Shown in pieces: positions 53,968 to 63,192 of a stretch of 64,000 nt of DNA. Under the pieces are notes generated by a model. It was not told where the DNA came from. It worked only from the letters and a program-made list of their open reading frames with translations, and did not search any database. The stretch's first letter is position 1. Each line of letters starts with the position of its first letter. The DNA comes from Salisaeta longa DSM 21114 (lineage in GTDB: Bacteria > Bacteroidota > Rhodothermia > Rhodothermales > Salinibacteraceae): assembly GCF_000419585.1 (NCBI RefSeq), contig NZ_ATTH01000001.1, positions 3,128,766 to 3,192,765 on the forward strand. The letters are read 5' to 3'. The position numbers and the translations under genes were made by a program.

Positions 53968-54022
53968 CTTCTGGTGATGACGCCTGACGCACATTTTGCG
54001 CAGCACCCTACGTGTACACACG

Positions 54023-54053
54023 AACGCCTGTCCGCTGCTGCGGGCGGGCGTTT
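54023..54053 (+). terminator. hairpin after CRISPR array 2
   Basis: AACGCCTGTCCGC pairs with GCGGGCGGGCGTT with G-T pairs, loop TGCT, then TT. Same position as the hairpin after array 1. Confidence 0.65.
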
Positions 54054-54099
54054 GGTGGTTGGGGGCGTCGCGTGCGTATCTGCTGTGCGGGGTACCCTT

Positions 54100-54390
54100 T
54101 GCAGCGAGCCGTTCGCCTTCGCACATGGAGATCTCACCACAGGCATGACCTCCGGCCCCATCATAGATATGACCTTCGGCCCCCGCGTCACTCCCTTCGG
54201 TCGTTCCTCGCGATGACATATTGCTTTTTGCTGCTTTGGTGCGTTGCGCGTGCAGATGGGCACACCACCCCGAACAACCATTTGAACCATCAACGCGCGG
54301 CTTTTCGCGCACCCCGCAATGTCATTGCGAGGAGTGAGCGGATGCGAACGACGCGGGGGCCCTTGGGTCATCCTGAAAGCGCAATCTCCG
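54100..54390 (+). repeat. composite hairpin repeats right of CRISPR locus 2
   Basis: Partial units with CACATGGAGATCTCACCACAGG, TCGTTCCTCGCGATGACA, linker GCAGATGGGCACACCACC and a last GTCATTGCGAGG arm at 54321. The region 54390-54575 before the next gene holds no clear feature. Confidence 0.8.
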
Positions 54391-54575
54391 CAAATAGGCA
54401 GAAGCGCACCGAGCAAACCCAAAGAACAGATCACCCTTGAAGCCCAGGCTCCGCAGGGTGTCAATTTCCACCGGACGAAAAGGGAGGGGGCGGCGTGCCG
54501 GATCGGGCATTGGAATCAAGTCCGCTGTGCCTTAGCTTAGGGGTCCGTTCGCTTTTGCACCGACCCGCACACGCT

Positions 54576-55439
54576 ATGTCCGACGCCCCGCTTGCCTCCG
54601 ACCTCCTTGCTGATGAACACATCGTGGTGACCGGCGGCGGCACCGGCCTGGGCCGTGCCATGGCCGAGCAGATGGCCGCCCTAGGCGCGACCATCACCAT
54701 CAACGGGCGCCGCACCGAGCCGCTGGATGAGACGGTAGCGGCCATTCGCGACGCCGGCGGCACGGCCGCGGGTATCTCCTGCAACGTGCGCGAGGCCGAT
54801 GCCGTGCGCGACTTCTTTGATGCTGCCGAGGAGCGGCAGGGGCCGGTAACGGGGCTCGTCAATAATGCCGCGGCCAACTTTCTGGCGGCCGCCGAAGACA
54901 TCTCGCCCAACGGCTTCGACGCGATCATCAAAACGAACCTGTACGGCACCTTCTACTGCACGCAGCAGTGCGGGCAGCGCTGGCTGAAACGAGAGGAACG
55001 CGGCACGGTGCTCTCCATTGCCACCACCTACGCCGAAACCGGCAGCGCCTTTGTGTTGCCCAGCGCCATGTCGAAGGCCGGCATCGTGGCCATGACAAAG
55101 TCGCTAGCGGCCGAGTGGGGGCACGCGGGCATCCGGCTGAATGCCGTAGCGCCGGGGCCCTTTCCCACCAAGGGGGCGTGGAGCCGCCTCGTGCCGGGCG
55201 ACGACATGGAGCAAAAGATGAAAAGCCGCGTGCCGCTCAAGCGCTTTGGCAAGCCGGAGGAGCTAGCGCGGCTGGTGGCTTTTCTGATGAGCTCGGCCAA
55301 TAGCTACATGAACGGCGAGGTGGTGACGTTTGACGGCGGCGAGAAGCTGGTGGCGGGCGGTCAGTTCAACGACTTTACGCGGATGCCACGCGCGCAGGTG
55401 AAAGCGATGTTTGAGGCGATGCGCTCGGCCAGCGACTGA
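54576..55439 (+). CDS. 2,4-dienoyl-CoA reductase-like short-chain dehydrogenase
   Basis: 287 residues from ATG 54576. IVVTGGGTGLGRAMAEQMAA is the Rossmann motif and NNAAANFLAAAEDIS follows. The usual YxxxK is not present: the segment reads FVLPSAMSKAGIVAMTKSLA, with Ser at the Tyr position and Lys kept, as in 2,4-dienoyl-CoA reductases, which use another Tyr. C-terminal LMSSANSYMNGEVVTFDGGE is standard. Probable role: breakdown of unsaturated fatty acyl-CoA. Confidence 0.85.
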   Translation: MSDAPLASDLLADEHIVVTGGGTGLGRAMAEQMAALGATITINGRRTEPLDETVAAIRDAGGTAAGISCNVREADAVRDFFDAAEERQGPVTGLVNNAAANFLAAAEDISPNGFDAIIKTNLYGTFYCTQQCGQRWLKREERGTVLSIATTYAETGSAFVLPSAMSKAGIVAMTKSLAAEWGHAGIRLNAVAPGPFPTKGAWSRLVPGDDMEQKMKSRVPLKRFGKPEELARLVAFLMSSANSYMNGEVVTFDGGEKLVAGGQFNDFTRMPRAQVKAMFEAMRSASD

Positions 55440-55470
55440 TGGACGCGCGCAGGCCGGGGGGCGCTACAGG

Positions 55471-56139
55471 CTACAGCGTGCGGAGCACCGTGCGCAGCGG
55501 CAGGGGCGCCGCGCCGGCCCACACCGATTGAAGGGCCAGCCACAGCTCGGCGGTGGCGAGGGCATCGGAGAGGGCATGGTGCGCCGGATACGCCGGCAGG
55601 CCGTGCGCCGCCCGGACGGCACCGAGCCGCAGCGCCTCGGCATCCACACCGGGCGAGCGTTGGCGGCGCCGGGCAAGGTCGAGGGTGTCGACGACGCGCA
55701 CCAGCAGCGGGGCGCCCAGGTGCTGCCGGCATGCGGCGTCTAAAAAGCGGACGTCGAGCGGGGCGTGGTGCACCACCAACACGCGTCCTTCGAGCGCACG
55801 CAGCAGGTGCTGCAACGCGTCTTTCAGCGGCCAGCCCCCGGCCAGGTCGGCATCGCGCAGGTGATGCACCGTTGCGCTTTCGTGCACGGAGCGGCGGAGC
55901 GCCAGGGGCAGGTGGCGGGCGCCGGAGAGGGCGATGCGTCCGTTGGTGATGGGCACCCACCCGAGGCTCACAATGGCATCGGAGCGGGGGTGCAAGCCGG
56001 TCGTTTCGAGGTCGAGCACCAGGTACGGCAGCGCGCGGGCATCGGCCGCGGGCGACGGCACGGGGGCATCCAAAAAGGCCCGCATGGCCGGATGCGTTGT
56101 CCGGTGCCGGTACCACCACCGCCGCGCGCGCATCCACAT
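55471..56139 (-). CDS. DnaQ-like 3'-5' exonuclease
   Basis: 222 residues. Exo I motif LVLDLETTGLHPRSDAIVSL with D-x-E, Exo II in VLVVHHAPLDVRFLDAACRQ, Exo III in AHHALSDALATAELWLALQS (H-x(4)-D): a DEDDh exonuclease. It begins 3 bases after the stop of the DUF294/CBS gene, so both are co-transcribed. Such pairs are known in other bacteria, but the joint substrate is not established. Confidence 0.88.
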   Translation of the reverse strand: MWMRARRWWYRHRTTHPAMRAFLDAPVPSPAADARALPYLVLDLETTGLHPRSDAIVSLGWVPITNGRIALSGARHLPLALRRSVHESATVHHLRDADLAGGWPLKDALQHLLRALEGRVLVVHHAPLDVRFLDAACRQHLGAPLLVRVVDTLDLARRRQRSPGVDAEALRLGAVRAAHGLPAYPAHHALSDALATAELWLALQSVWAGAAPLPLRTVLRTL

Positions 56140-56142
56140 AGG

Positions 56143-58017
56143 CTACGACAGCAAATCCGTTTGGTAGCGTTGGGCAAGGCCCTGCTGCAGCGTGCGCACC
56201 ACCGAAAACGCATCCTTGAGGTGGCGGCGGTCGAGCGGAGAAAGCGCCGCCGGATCGACAAAGTTGTCGGGCGCCGTACCGGTGCGCAGCTGCTCGGCCT
56301 GATGCTCCAGGCGCACCCGGTTGATGAACGCGTGGGCGTCGCGCAGGTCGGCCGCATCGTCGGTAGCCAGCGCGTGCGTATCGGCCAGCCGGCGCAGGCG
56401 GTCGTCGGTTGAGGGGCCGCTGAGGCCGTGCGCCAGCGCGTGGATACGCGCGAGATCCACGATGGGCACCACGCCCTGATGCTTGAGGTCGAGCGTATCC
56501 TTGTGCTCGCCGGTGCGCTCCAGCACAAGCTGGCGGAAGAAGCCGAGCGGCGGCCGGTGGTTGAGGGCGTTGGTGGCCAGGCTCGCCAGAAAGATGGTGT
56601 TGGCGGCAGTGCGCTCGTGGATAAATGCCTGCAGGGTATCGGCGAGGGCGGTGCGTCCGGCCACGGCCCGCAGGTCGAAGAAGATGCTCGTGTGCATCAG
56701 GGCCTGCGGGGTGGGTGCGTCGATCCACTGCCGAAACGTATCCTTCCACGCAGCCAGGGGCTGCCGCCAGCGCTCGTTGGTGGCCATCACGTCGCCGGGG
56801 CATAGCGGATAGCCGCAGGCCTGCAGGCCGTCGCGCACAAACGCGGCCAGCGAGCGGAAGTAGGTGTCGTGCGACGGCGCATCGAACGCATCGTCGAGCA
56901 GCAGGGCATGGTCCTGATCGGAGTGCGCGGTTTGTTCGAAGCGCGCCTGCGATCCCAGCGCGAGCCACGCGTACGGCACGGGCGGCGGGCCCAGGCGCTC
57001 CTCGGCCATCGTTAACAGGTGGTGGGTGAGGGCGTCGGTAAGGGTCGATACCGTGCGCGTAACATCCGCAGCAGGGGTGCCGCGTTCCACCAGATGAACA
57101 ACGAGCGCCGGAATCTTTTGGGCCGTAGCAGCCAGGGCGTCAACCGTCGCGGCGGCCCGCAGATCGCCCATCAGGTACACGGGGCTGTCGGACTGCACGC
57201 GCATCAGGTCGGTGGTGGTAACCACGCCGATCAGCGCGTCGTCGCGCAACACGGGCAGGTGATGGATGTTGTGGCGCGTCATGGTCAGCAGCGCCTCGAA
57301 GGCATAGCGGCCGGCGGCGATGGTCACCGGGCGGGGCGTCATGACGGTGCGTACGGGGGCCTCCGGCGCGACGCCCGCGGCAACCACGCGCGAGCGCAGG
57401 TCGCGGTCGGTGAGCAGGCCCTGCACGGCGCCCGCGGCATCGCACAGCAGCAAGGAGGAGACGCCCGCCGTGCGCATGATCTCGGCTGCTTCGCGGATCG
57501 ACACCGAGGGCCGCGCCGTCACCGGCGGCCGCGTAATGAGCTGATCCACGGGCTGGGCCAGCGGACGCCGTCCCTCGCGCTCGGCCAAGGCGGCGCGGAG
57601 GCGGGCGCTGTGGGCCTGCGCAAAAAACCGGTCGACGGTGGGATGCGCCGCCCGCAGGTCGTGAAAGAGCGAAGGCGGCAGCAGGTACAGCAGGGTGTCC
57701 TCTAGCGTGGTCACCTGCCGCTGGGCGGGCGTGTCGGTGAGCAGCGCCGGGTAGCCAAAAAAGTCGTGCGGCCCCAGGCGGGCCACGAGGGTGCCGCGGG
57801 CGTCGGTGAGTTCAACCGCGCCGCTGCGGATGAGGGACACGGCCTCCACCGGTTCATCGAGCGCCAGCACCGTCGTTTCGTGTGGGGCATAGGCGATCTG
57901 CATCCGCTGCGCGGCCTGTTCAATGACGGCGGCGGGCAGCGACGCAAACGGCGGCGTTTCGTGCAAAAACGCCGTCACCGGATCGGCAGCCGCAGGCGAC
58001 GGCACGCGAGCGGACAT
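56143..58017 (-). CDS. cyclic-nucleotide-binding/CBS/DUF294 nucleotidyltransferase-like protein
   Basis: 624 residues from ATG 58017, preceded by a good Shine-Dalgarno (GAGGAAGG, 5 bases upstream). Order: a cNMP-binding-like domain (residues about 10-130, with LDEPVEAVSLIRSGAVELTD), two CBS motifs (about 155-275; SLLLCDAAGAVQGLLTDRDL and HLPVLRDDALIGVVTTTDLM), a DUF294 nucleotidyltransferase-like domain with GSQARFEQTAHSDQDHALLL (G-S...D-x-D), and its C-terminal helical part. It probably senses a nucleotide and modifies an unknown partner; the downstream exonuclease is the best candidate. Confidence 0.92.
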   Translation of the reverse strand: MSARVPSPAAADPVTAFLHETPPFASLPAAVIEQAAQRMQIAYAPHETTVLALDEPVEAVSLIRSGAVELTDARGTLVARLGPHDFFGYPALLTDTPAQRQVTTLEDTLLYLLPPSLFHDLRAAHPTVDRFFAQAHSARLRAALAEREGRRPLAQPVDQLITRPPVTARPSVSIREAAEIMRTAGVSSLLLCDAAGAVQGLLTDRDLRSRVVAAGVAPEAPVRTVMTPRPVTIAAGRYAFEALLTMTRHNIHHLPVLRDDALIGVVTTTDLMRVQSDSPVYLMGDLRAAATVDALAATAQKIPALVVHLVERGTPAADVTRTVSTLTDALTHHLLTMAEERLGPPPVPYAWLALGSQARFEQTAHSDQDHALLLDDAFDAPSHDTYFRSLAAFVRDGLQACGYPLCPGDVMATNERWRQPLAAWKDTFRQWIDAPTPQALMHTSIFFDLRAVAGRTALADTLQAFIHERTAANTIFLASLATNALNHRPPLGFFRQLVLERTGEHKDTLDLKHQGVVPIVDLARIHALAHGLSGPSTDDRLRRLADTHALATDDAADLRDAHAFINRVRLEHQAEQLRTGTAPDNFVDPAALSPLDRRHLKDAFSVVRTLQQGLAQRYQTDLLS

Positions 58018-58218
58018 AGCACCTTCCTCGTATTCGTCGGACACACGAACGCCAATCTACAACACCCGGCGCGCGAATGCACACCCGGCAAGGGCTAAAC
58101 TAACGCTGGGACGCATTGGCATGTTCATTGCTCGTTCATGTTGACGTTGTGTGAATCGTTGGCTATTCATGAGGGCGATCCACCAACGTAACAATACGTT
58201 CACAAGAGAAGGACGCTT

Positions 58219-58947
58219 ATGCAACCGCTCTCGCTACAAACCTTTACCCGCGCCGTTGACGATGTGGAGCGCACGCAGTACGAAATCTTGGGCGGCTTGC
58301 AGCGCGCTCGTACGGCGTTTTCCGACCGGCGGGTATATCCGCACCTGGGCCGCCTGGTGAAGCTGCACGAGGCCCTCACGACGGTCATGGAGCGCTCCGA
58401 GGCGTACCGCACGTCCGCCACGGGCACCATGACGGGCATCGACTGGGAGAATCAGCGGCTGCAGTATGCGTGGCCGGATCTGGACCAGGATCAGATGGCG
58501 GTGGTCACGGAGCTGATGCACTGGGCGCTGCCGCACCTGCGCGCGGCCATTGCGGAAGGCACCGACGTGTACGAGTACGTGGAGGACAACCTGGCGCTGG
58601 AGACGGTGGGCATTGTGCCGTCGTATGTGCAGGAGGGCTACGTGCTTGTGCGCGACCCCGGGGCCGCGGCGGTGCACGTGCTGCGTTACACGTTGTCGCT
58701 CATCACGCGTGAGGGCGAGCGTTACCGCACGCTGCGCACCGAGCATTGCAAAACGATTGCCCAAGGCACCGTGGCCGAGCACCCCAGCAGCATCAAGCTG
58801 TCGCTGGTGGATGAGCGCAAGGATCTACCGAATCCGGCGACGTACTTGATTGACACTGAGGAGACGTTTCCGTACGAGGATACCGTGTTGCCGATTGTGA
58901 AGCGCAAGCTGATGCGCTACCTGGCGCGCCAAGAGGGGCAAGCGTAG
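58219..58947 (+). CDS. conserved hypothetical protein
   Basis: 242 residues, with an AAGAGAAGGA ribosome-binding site before ATG 58219. No membrane segment and no motif I recognise; composition is mixed helix and strand, with YEYVEDNLALETVGIVPSYV and a C-terminal charged tail (VLPIVKRKLMRYLARQEGQA). Isolated between the divergent DUF294 gene and the convergent hisG. Length and good start signal make it a real gene; I would not guess a role. Confidence 0.75.
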   Translation: MQPLSLQTFTRAVDDVERTQYEILGGLQRARTAFSDRRVYPHLGRLVKLHEALTTVMERSEAYRTSATGTMTGIDWENQRLQYAWPDLDQDQMAVVTELMHWALPHLRAAIAEGTDVYEYVEDNLALETVGIVPSYVQEGYVLVRDPGAAAVHVLRYTLSLITREGERYRTLRTEHCKTIAQGTVAEHPSSIKLSLVDERKDLPNPATYLIDTEETFPYEDTVLPIVKRKLMRYLARQEGQA

Positions 58948-58972
58948 AGGCGATACGGAACGGGTCCATCCT

Positions 58973-59004
58973 CCCCGCCGGGGGCCGCGCGCGCTCCGGC
59001 GGGG
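58973..59004 (+). terminator. GC-rich hairpin after the conserved hypothetical gene
   Basis: CCCCGCCGG pairs with CCGGCGGGG around a GC-rich loop. No T-run follows, so termination is only suggested. Confidence 0.4.
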
Positions 59005-59084
59005 ACGCCGTGGCCCCTTCCCCGATGACTAAAACAGCCGCCTCCTTCGAAACCGCCCACGTGCGTGCGGCGCGTTGCAGGGGG

Positions 59085-59936
59085 TTAGATGCGGCACGTC
59101 CGGATGTCGGTGATGATGATGCCCTTCGCGCCGATGGCCGTCAGGTCGTCCATGATCTCGTTGACGCGGGCCTCGCGGGCCATTGCCTTCACGGCAACCC
59201 AGCCGTCCTTGCTCAGCGGCGACACGGTGGGCGACTCGATGCCGGGCGTAATGTCGCGGGCCGTCGCGAGTTGGTCGCGGGGCAGGTCGTACTCCACCAT
59301 CACGTAGGCGCGGGCCATCAGAATGCCCTGCACGCGCTCGATGAAGCGCTGGGCCGCCTCGCGCTGTAGGGTCGCGCCGTTCTGTGCCACGAGCACAGCC
59401 TCGGTCTCCAAGATAGGATCGCCAATGACGTGCAGGCCGGCCTCGTCGATGGTGCGGCCGGTTTGCACCACGTCGGCAATGGCATCGGCGACGCCCAGGT
59501 CGATCGAAATCTCTACCGCGCCGTCCAGGTGCACCACCGTTGCGTCAATATCGCGGGCGTCGAGGTCTTTGCGCACCAGGTTGGCGTACGAGGTGGCGAT
59601 GCGCGTCTGGCTCGTAAAGTCGTCGGGCGTGATGTCCTGTTCCTTGGGGGCCGCGTAGCAGAAGCGCGCGTTGCCGAAGTTGAGGTCCATTACGCGCTCC
59701 ACGTTGGCGCCGCTGTCGTGGAGCAGGTCGAGGCCGGTAACGCCCAGGTCGAGCGTGCCGTTGCTCACGTACGTGGCAATGTCGCGGGGGCGCAGGAAGA
59801 TGAACATGACGTCGTTGTCGGTATCGCGCACCGACAGCTCGCGGCCGCGGCGGCGGCAGCGATACCCGGCGGCCGCGGCAAGTGCAACCGCGCCGTCGGA
59901 GAGGGCGCCTTTGTTGGGCAGGGCGATCTTGAGCAT
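59085..59936 (-). CDS. hisG: ATP phosphoribosyltransferase, long form
   Basis: 283 residues. MLKIALPNKGALSDGAVALA is the start, YVSNGTLDLGVTGLDLLHDS, RIATSYANLVRKDL and EISIDLGVADAIADVVQTGR follow; the C-terminal VNEIMDDLTAIGAKGIIITD is the regulatory domain of the long (hexameric, histidine-inhibited) form. It makes the first step of histidine synthesis. hisE is 48 bases upstream on the same strand. Confidence 0.96.
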   Translation of the reverse strand: MLKIALPNKGALSDGAVALAAAAGYRCRRRGRELSVRDTDNDVMFIFLRPRDIATYVSNGTLDLGVTGLDLLHDSGANVERVMDLNFGNARFCYAAPKEQDITPDDFTSQTRIATSYANLVRKDLDARDIDATVVHLDGAVEISIDLGVADAIADVVQTGRTIDEAGLHVIGDPILETEAVLVAQNGATLQREAAQRFIERVQGILMARAYVMVEYDLPRDQLATARDITPGIESPTVSPLSKDGWVAVKAMAREARVNEIMDDLTAIGAKGIIITDIRTCRI

Positions 59937-59984
59937 AGCAGAAAGCAGTCGTAGGAAAGAGGGCGTCGCGGAGGGCGTGGGGCG

Positions 59985-60248
59985 CTACAGGTGTTCGTAC
60001 ACGTCGTCGAGGTCAAGATCGCACGCCAGCATCATCACCTGTATGTGGTACAAGAGCTGCGAGATTTCTTCGGCAGTGCGGGTTTTGCCTTCATGCTCGG
60101 CGGCCATCCACACCTCGCCGGCTTCTTCCAGCAGCTTCTTGCCAATCGCATGCGGACCGTCGTGTACGGCCTGTACGGTGCCCGAGGTTGGATCTTGGCG
60201 GGCCACCTTGGCTTGCAGTTCGGCAAACAATTCCTCGAAGCGCTTCAT
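59985..60248 (-). CDS. hisE: phosphoribosyl-ATP diphosphatase
   Basis: 87 residues. [20 protein letters not shown], then [20 protein letters not shown] and [20 protein letters not shown], the MazG-like E-E-x-x-E...E/D metal pattern. It hydrolyses PR-ATP to PR-AMP, the second step of histidine synthesis. It stands alone rather than fused to hisI, and precedes hisG. Confidence 0.93.
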   Translation of the reverse strand: MKRFEELFAELQAKVARQDPTSGTVQAVHDGPHAIGKKLLEEAGEVWMAAEHEGKTRTAEEISQLLYHIQVMMLACDLDLDDVYEHL

Positions 60249-60356
60249 AGCAACGTGAACGGTTGGGCAGGGCGATAAACAGCTACAGGATAGCGCATAG
60301 CGGGGGCGAGCGGAACCCGGCGGGGCGGCTTTTGGGCAGAATTCGCAGAGGGACGC

Positions 60357-61058
60357 TCACGTGGAGGCGCGGGCGCCGTCGCGCAGGCGGATGAGCCGCT
60401 GGGCGTAAGCGGTTATGGATGCCGGGTGGTGCGTGACGACCACGACGGTACGGCCTTGCGTGCGGTGCAAGTCGGCCAGGAGGTCAATGATCTGCGCCCC
60501 GGTGTCGGCGTCGAGGTTGCCGGTGGGCTCATCGGCAAGCAATAGCGGGGGATCGCCCACCAGCGCCCGCGCCACAGCCACGCGTTGCTGCTCGCCGCCG
60601 GAGAGCTCCACGGGCCGATGGCCGGTGCGGTCGGCCAGGTCCACCTGCGCGAGGCACGCGGCCGCCCGACGGGCGCGCTCTGCAGGCGGCACGCCGGCGA
60701 GGATGAGCGGCAGGGCCACGTTTTGCAGCGCCGTCATCGTCGGGATCAGGTGAAACTGCTGAAAGACGACGCCCACCATGGTCCGGCGAAAGCGCGACTG
60801 CTCGCGGGCCGACAGCGCGCCCAGCGTCCACTCGCCCACCCGCAGCGTGCCCTGCGTGGGCGCATCGAGGGCCGCGAGCAGATGCAGCAACGTCGACTTC
60901 CCCGAGCCGCTGGGGCCCACCACGCCGGTAAAGCTGCCGCGGGGGAGCGTCAGGCTCACGTCGCGCAAGGCGTGCACCGGCGCAGCGCCCATCCGGTAGG
61001 TCTTCGAGACGTGATCGACGACAACCAGCGGGGCGTCGGCAGACGAAGCGTCGGGCAT
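60357..61058 (-). CDS. ABC transporter ATP-binding protein, LolD/MacB type
   Basis: 233 residues from 61058. VVGPSGSGKSTLLHLLAALD is Walker A, VELSGGEQQRVAVARALVGD the signature and LLLADEPTGNLDADTGAQII Walker B with D-E-P-T-G-N-L-D, as in LolD/FtsE/MacB-type ATPases. FQQFHLIPTMTALQNVALPL is the Q-loop region. It would work with a permease that is not in view. In-frame sequence upstream of 61058 is not family-like. Confidence 0.92.
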   Translation of the reverse strand: MPDASSADAPLVVVDHVSKTYRMGAAPVHALRDVSLTLPRGSFTGVVGPSGSGKSTLLHLLAALDAPTQGTLRVGEWTLGALSAREQSRFRRTMVGVVFQQFHLIPTMTALQNVALPLILAGVPPAERARRAAACLAQVDLADRTGHRPVELSGGEQQRVAVARALVGDPPLLLADEPTGNLDADTGAQIIDLLADLHRTQGRTVVVVTHHPASITAYAQRLIRLRDGARAST

Positions 61059-61147
61059 GGCACGGGCGTTGATGAAACAAACGTGCGGCCTTGAACCGCC
61101 GCCGTGGGTCTCGGTTCGTAAACAAAAGTCAAAGTCCACCACCGCGC

Positions 61148-61774
61148 ATGCCTATCCTTACCGCCACCGGCGTGGGGCACCGCTTCGGCGCCTTGCTGCT
61201 CTTTCGCGACCTTTCGTTTACGCTGGCCGCGGGTCAGACGCTGGCCATCACGGGGGCCAATGGATCCGGCAAATCGACGCTGATTCGCATCCTGGCCGGT
61301 GTGCTTACGCCCCGCGCGGGCCGCGTGGTGCTGCATCGGGAGGGGCGCGTGGTCGAGCGGGCCCGCCACCCGCAGCATGTGGGCCTCGTGGCGCCGTACC
61401 TAAACGTGTACGACGGCCTCACGGCCCGCGAGAACCTGGCGTTCTTAGCCGCCGCCCGCGGCCTCTCGGAGCCCCAACAGCGCATCGACGCGGCGCTGCA
61501 TACGGTGGGGCTCGCCGGGCGCGCCGACGCGCAAGTGGCCACCTACTCGTCGGGGATGAAGCAGCGCGTCAAATACGCAGCGGCCCTGCTCCCTAAGCCG
61601 CTGGTGCTGCTGCTCGACGAGCCGTCGGCAAATTTCGACGCCGCCGGGCGCGCGCTGGTGGAGCAGGTCACGGCCGCGCAGCATGCACGGGGCGGCGCGC
61701 TGGTGGTGGCCACCAACCGGCCCGAAGAAGCCGCCACCGCCCATCGCGTGCTCCGCATTGAAGATCATCGCTAA
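61148..61774 (+). CDS. ABC transporter ATP-binding protein, CcmA-like
   Basis: 208 residues from ATG 61148. AITGANGSGKSTLIRILAGV is Walker A, ATYSSGMKQRVKYAAALLPK the signature with S-S-G-M-x-x-R, and LVLLLDEPSANFDAAGRALV Walker B with D-E-P-S-A-N-F-D. The short form resembles CcmA, the ATPase exporting or handling haem for cytochrome c assembly, but also other single-domain ATPases. Divergent from the LolD-type gene, with 89 bases between. Confidence 0.85.
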   Translation: MPILTATGVGHRFGALLLFRDLSFTLAAGQTLAITGANGSGKSTLIRILAGVLTPRAGRVVLHREGRVVERARHPQHVGLVAPYLNVYDGLTARENLAFLAAARGLSEPQQRIDAALHTVGLAGRADAQVATYSSGMKQRVKYAAALLPKPLVLLLDEPSANFDAAGRALVEQVTAAQHARGGALVVATNRPEEAATAHRVLRIEDHR

Positions 61775-61847
61775 CGGCGCGAACCGCTTCCAAGGCCCGT
61801 CGTATTAACGGCGTTAACCAAGCGTTCATTGAACCTGCGGGCTCCTT

Positions 61848-62903
61848 ATGATCTTCCTGACCGGCTTTCCGGGCTTTTTAGGCACACGCCTGGTGCAGGC
61901 GTTGGCCCAGCGCACCCCCGACGCCCACTTTCAGCTCCTGGTGCAGCCCAAGTTCGAAACCAAAGCGCGCCTCGTGCTGCAAGACCTGGGCCTGTGGGAC
62001 CGTGCAACGCTCCTGCCGGGCGACATCACGCAGCCGGATCTGGGGCTGGGCGATCGCTACGACGCGGTGGCAGAATCCATCACCGAGGCGTATCACCTGG
62101 CGGCGGTCTACGACCTGTCCATCCCGCGCGAGGTGGGCTGGCGCATCAACGTGGAGGGCACGCGCCACGTGCTCGACCTGCTGGACGATGCGCCGCAGCT
62201 TTCGGTGTTCGGGTACGTGAGCACGGCGTACGTGTCGGGCCGGCGCACCGGCGTTATCCGCGAGGAGGAGCTGACGCACCACGCCGGGTTCAAGAATTTC
62301 TACGAGGAGACCAAGTACCACGCCGAGGTGCTGGTGCAGGAGCGCTTCGATACGCTGCCCACCGTAGTTTTTCGGCCGGGCATCGTGGTGGGCGATTCGA
62401 AAACGGGCGCGACCGATAAGTTTGACGGTCCGTACTTCATCCTGAGCGCGCTGCAGAAGCTGCCGCGCTACACGCTCATGACGCGCATCGGTACGGGGCA
62501 GGAAACGGTGAACCTGGTGCCGGTGGATTTTGTCATCGACGCGATGCTTGCGCTCTCGACAGCGGAGCACGCGGGCACCGTGTTTCATCTCACGGATCCG
62601 CAGCCGCTAACCACGCAGCAGATCATGAAGACGTTTACGACACTGCTGAACATGAAGGTGGCGTACGTGGGTGTGCCGCCGGCGGTGGCCCGTGGCCTCA
62701 TGAACACCGGGCCGGGCCGGGCGCTGGGCATTGCGCCCGAGCTCATCGACTATTTCGATCATGCAGCAACATACGACAGCCAGCACACCCAATCGGCACT
62801 CGCGGGCACCGGCATTCGCTGCCCGTCGCTGCGCGACTACGCGCCGGCCATGGTGCGCTTCATGCAGGCGCATGGCGGGCAACGCGCGGAAGCGATGTAC
62901 TAA
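61848..62903 (+). CDS. extended short-chain dehydrogenase (NAD-dependent epimerase/fatty acyl reductase-like)
   Basis: 351 residues. MIFLTGFPGFLGTRLVQALA is the NAD(P)-binding T-G-x-x-G-x-x-G, EAYHLAAVYDLSIPREVGWR and NVEGTRHVLDLL follow, YVSTAYVSGRRTGVIREEEL holds the catalytic Ser/Tyr region and NFYEETKYHAEVLVQE gives Y-x-x-x-K. FRPGIVVGDSKTGATDKFDG is common to male-sterility-type reductases. Substrate unknown; a membrane-lipid or fatty-acyl role is possible. Confidence 0.85.
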   Translation: MIFLTGFPGFLGTRLVQALAQRTPDAHFQLLVQPKFETKARLVLQDLGLWDRATLLPGDITQPDLGLGDRYDAVAESITEAYHLAAVYDLSIPREVGWRINVEGTRHVLDLLDDAPQLSVFGYVSTAYVSGRRTGVIREEELTHHAGFKNFYEETKYHAEVLVQERFDTLPTVVFRPGIVVGDSKTGATDKFDGPYFILSALQKLPRYTLMTRIGTGQETVNLVPVDFVIDAMLALSTAEHAGTVFHLTDPQPLTTQQIMKTFTTLLNMKVAYVGVPPAVARGLMNTGPGRALGIAPELIDYFDHAATYDSQHTQSALAGTGIRCPSLRDYAPAMVRFMQAHGGQRAEAMY

Positions 62904-63192
62904 CTCGAATCCGGATGCGCCCTGCCCATCTGATGCGGGAATTTCTTTTCCCTGCATGATGATAACGTAGCGTTTTCGTGTTTCGGGGGGCGCCCCATGC
63001 GCTCCGGGGTAATGTTCATTTTTGACTTGACCCAAAATCAGAACAGCTTCTTCATCGCACGCCCCTCCGCGTCCGAGGCGCCGTCCGCTTCGTGGCCGAC
63101 CAACGGAGCGTCACGCTGGAACGTTGTTGCGGTCGCATCCGAGCGTCTCTTCGGCCTTTAAGGGTCGGGCATCGTCCCACCCGTGTCGGTGA
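62904..63192. other. intergenic region
   Basis: About 290 bases between the convergent extended SDR and the membrane protein gene. I see no gene, no clear hairpin and no repeat; a short GGGGCGCCCC palindrome lies at about 62988-62998. Confidence 0.4.

Noticed and set aside
47638..54575. Insertion sequence or cas remnants among the repeats
   Set aside because: No transposase or Cas motif could be found in any frame; the region is explained by repeats, leaders, arrays, pcs and pyrG.
55361..56968. Long minus-strand frame over the exonuclease and DUF294 genes
   Set aside because: Pro/Arg/Ala-rich shadow frame; the two real genes in other frames carry full catalytic motifs.
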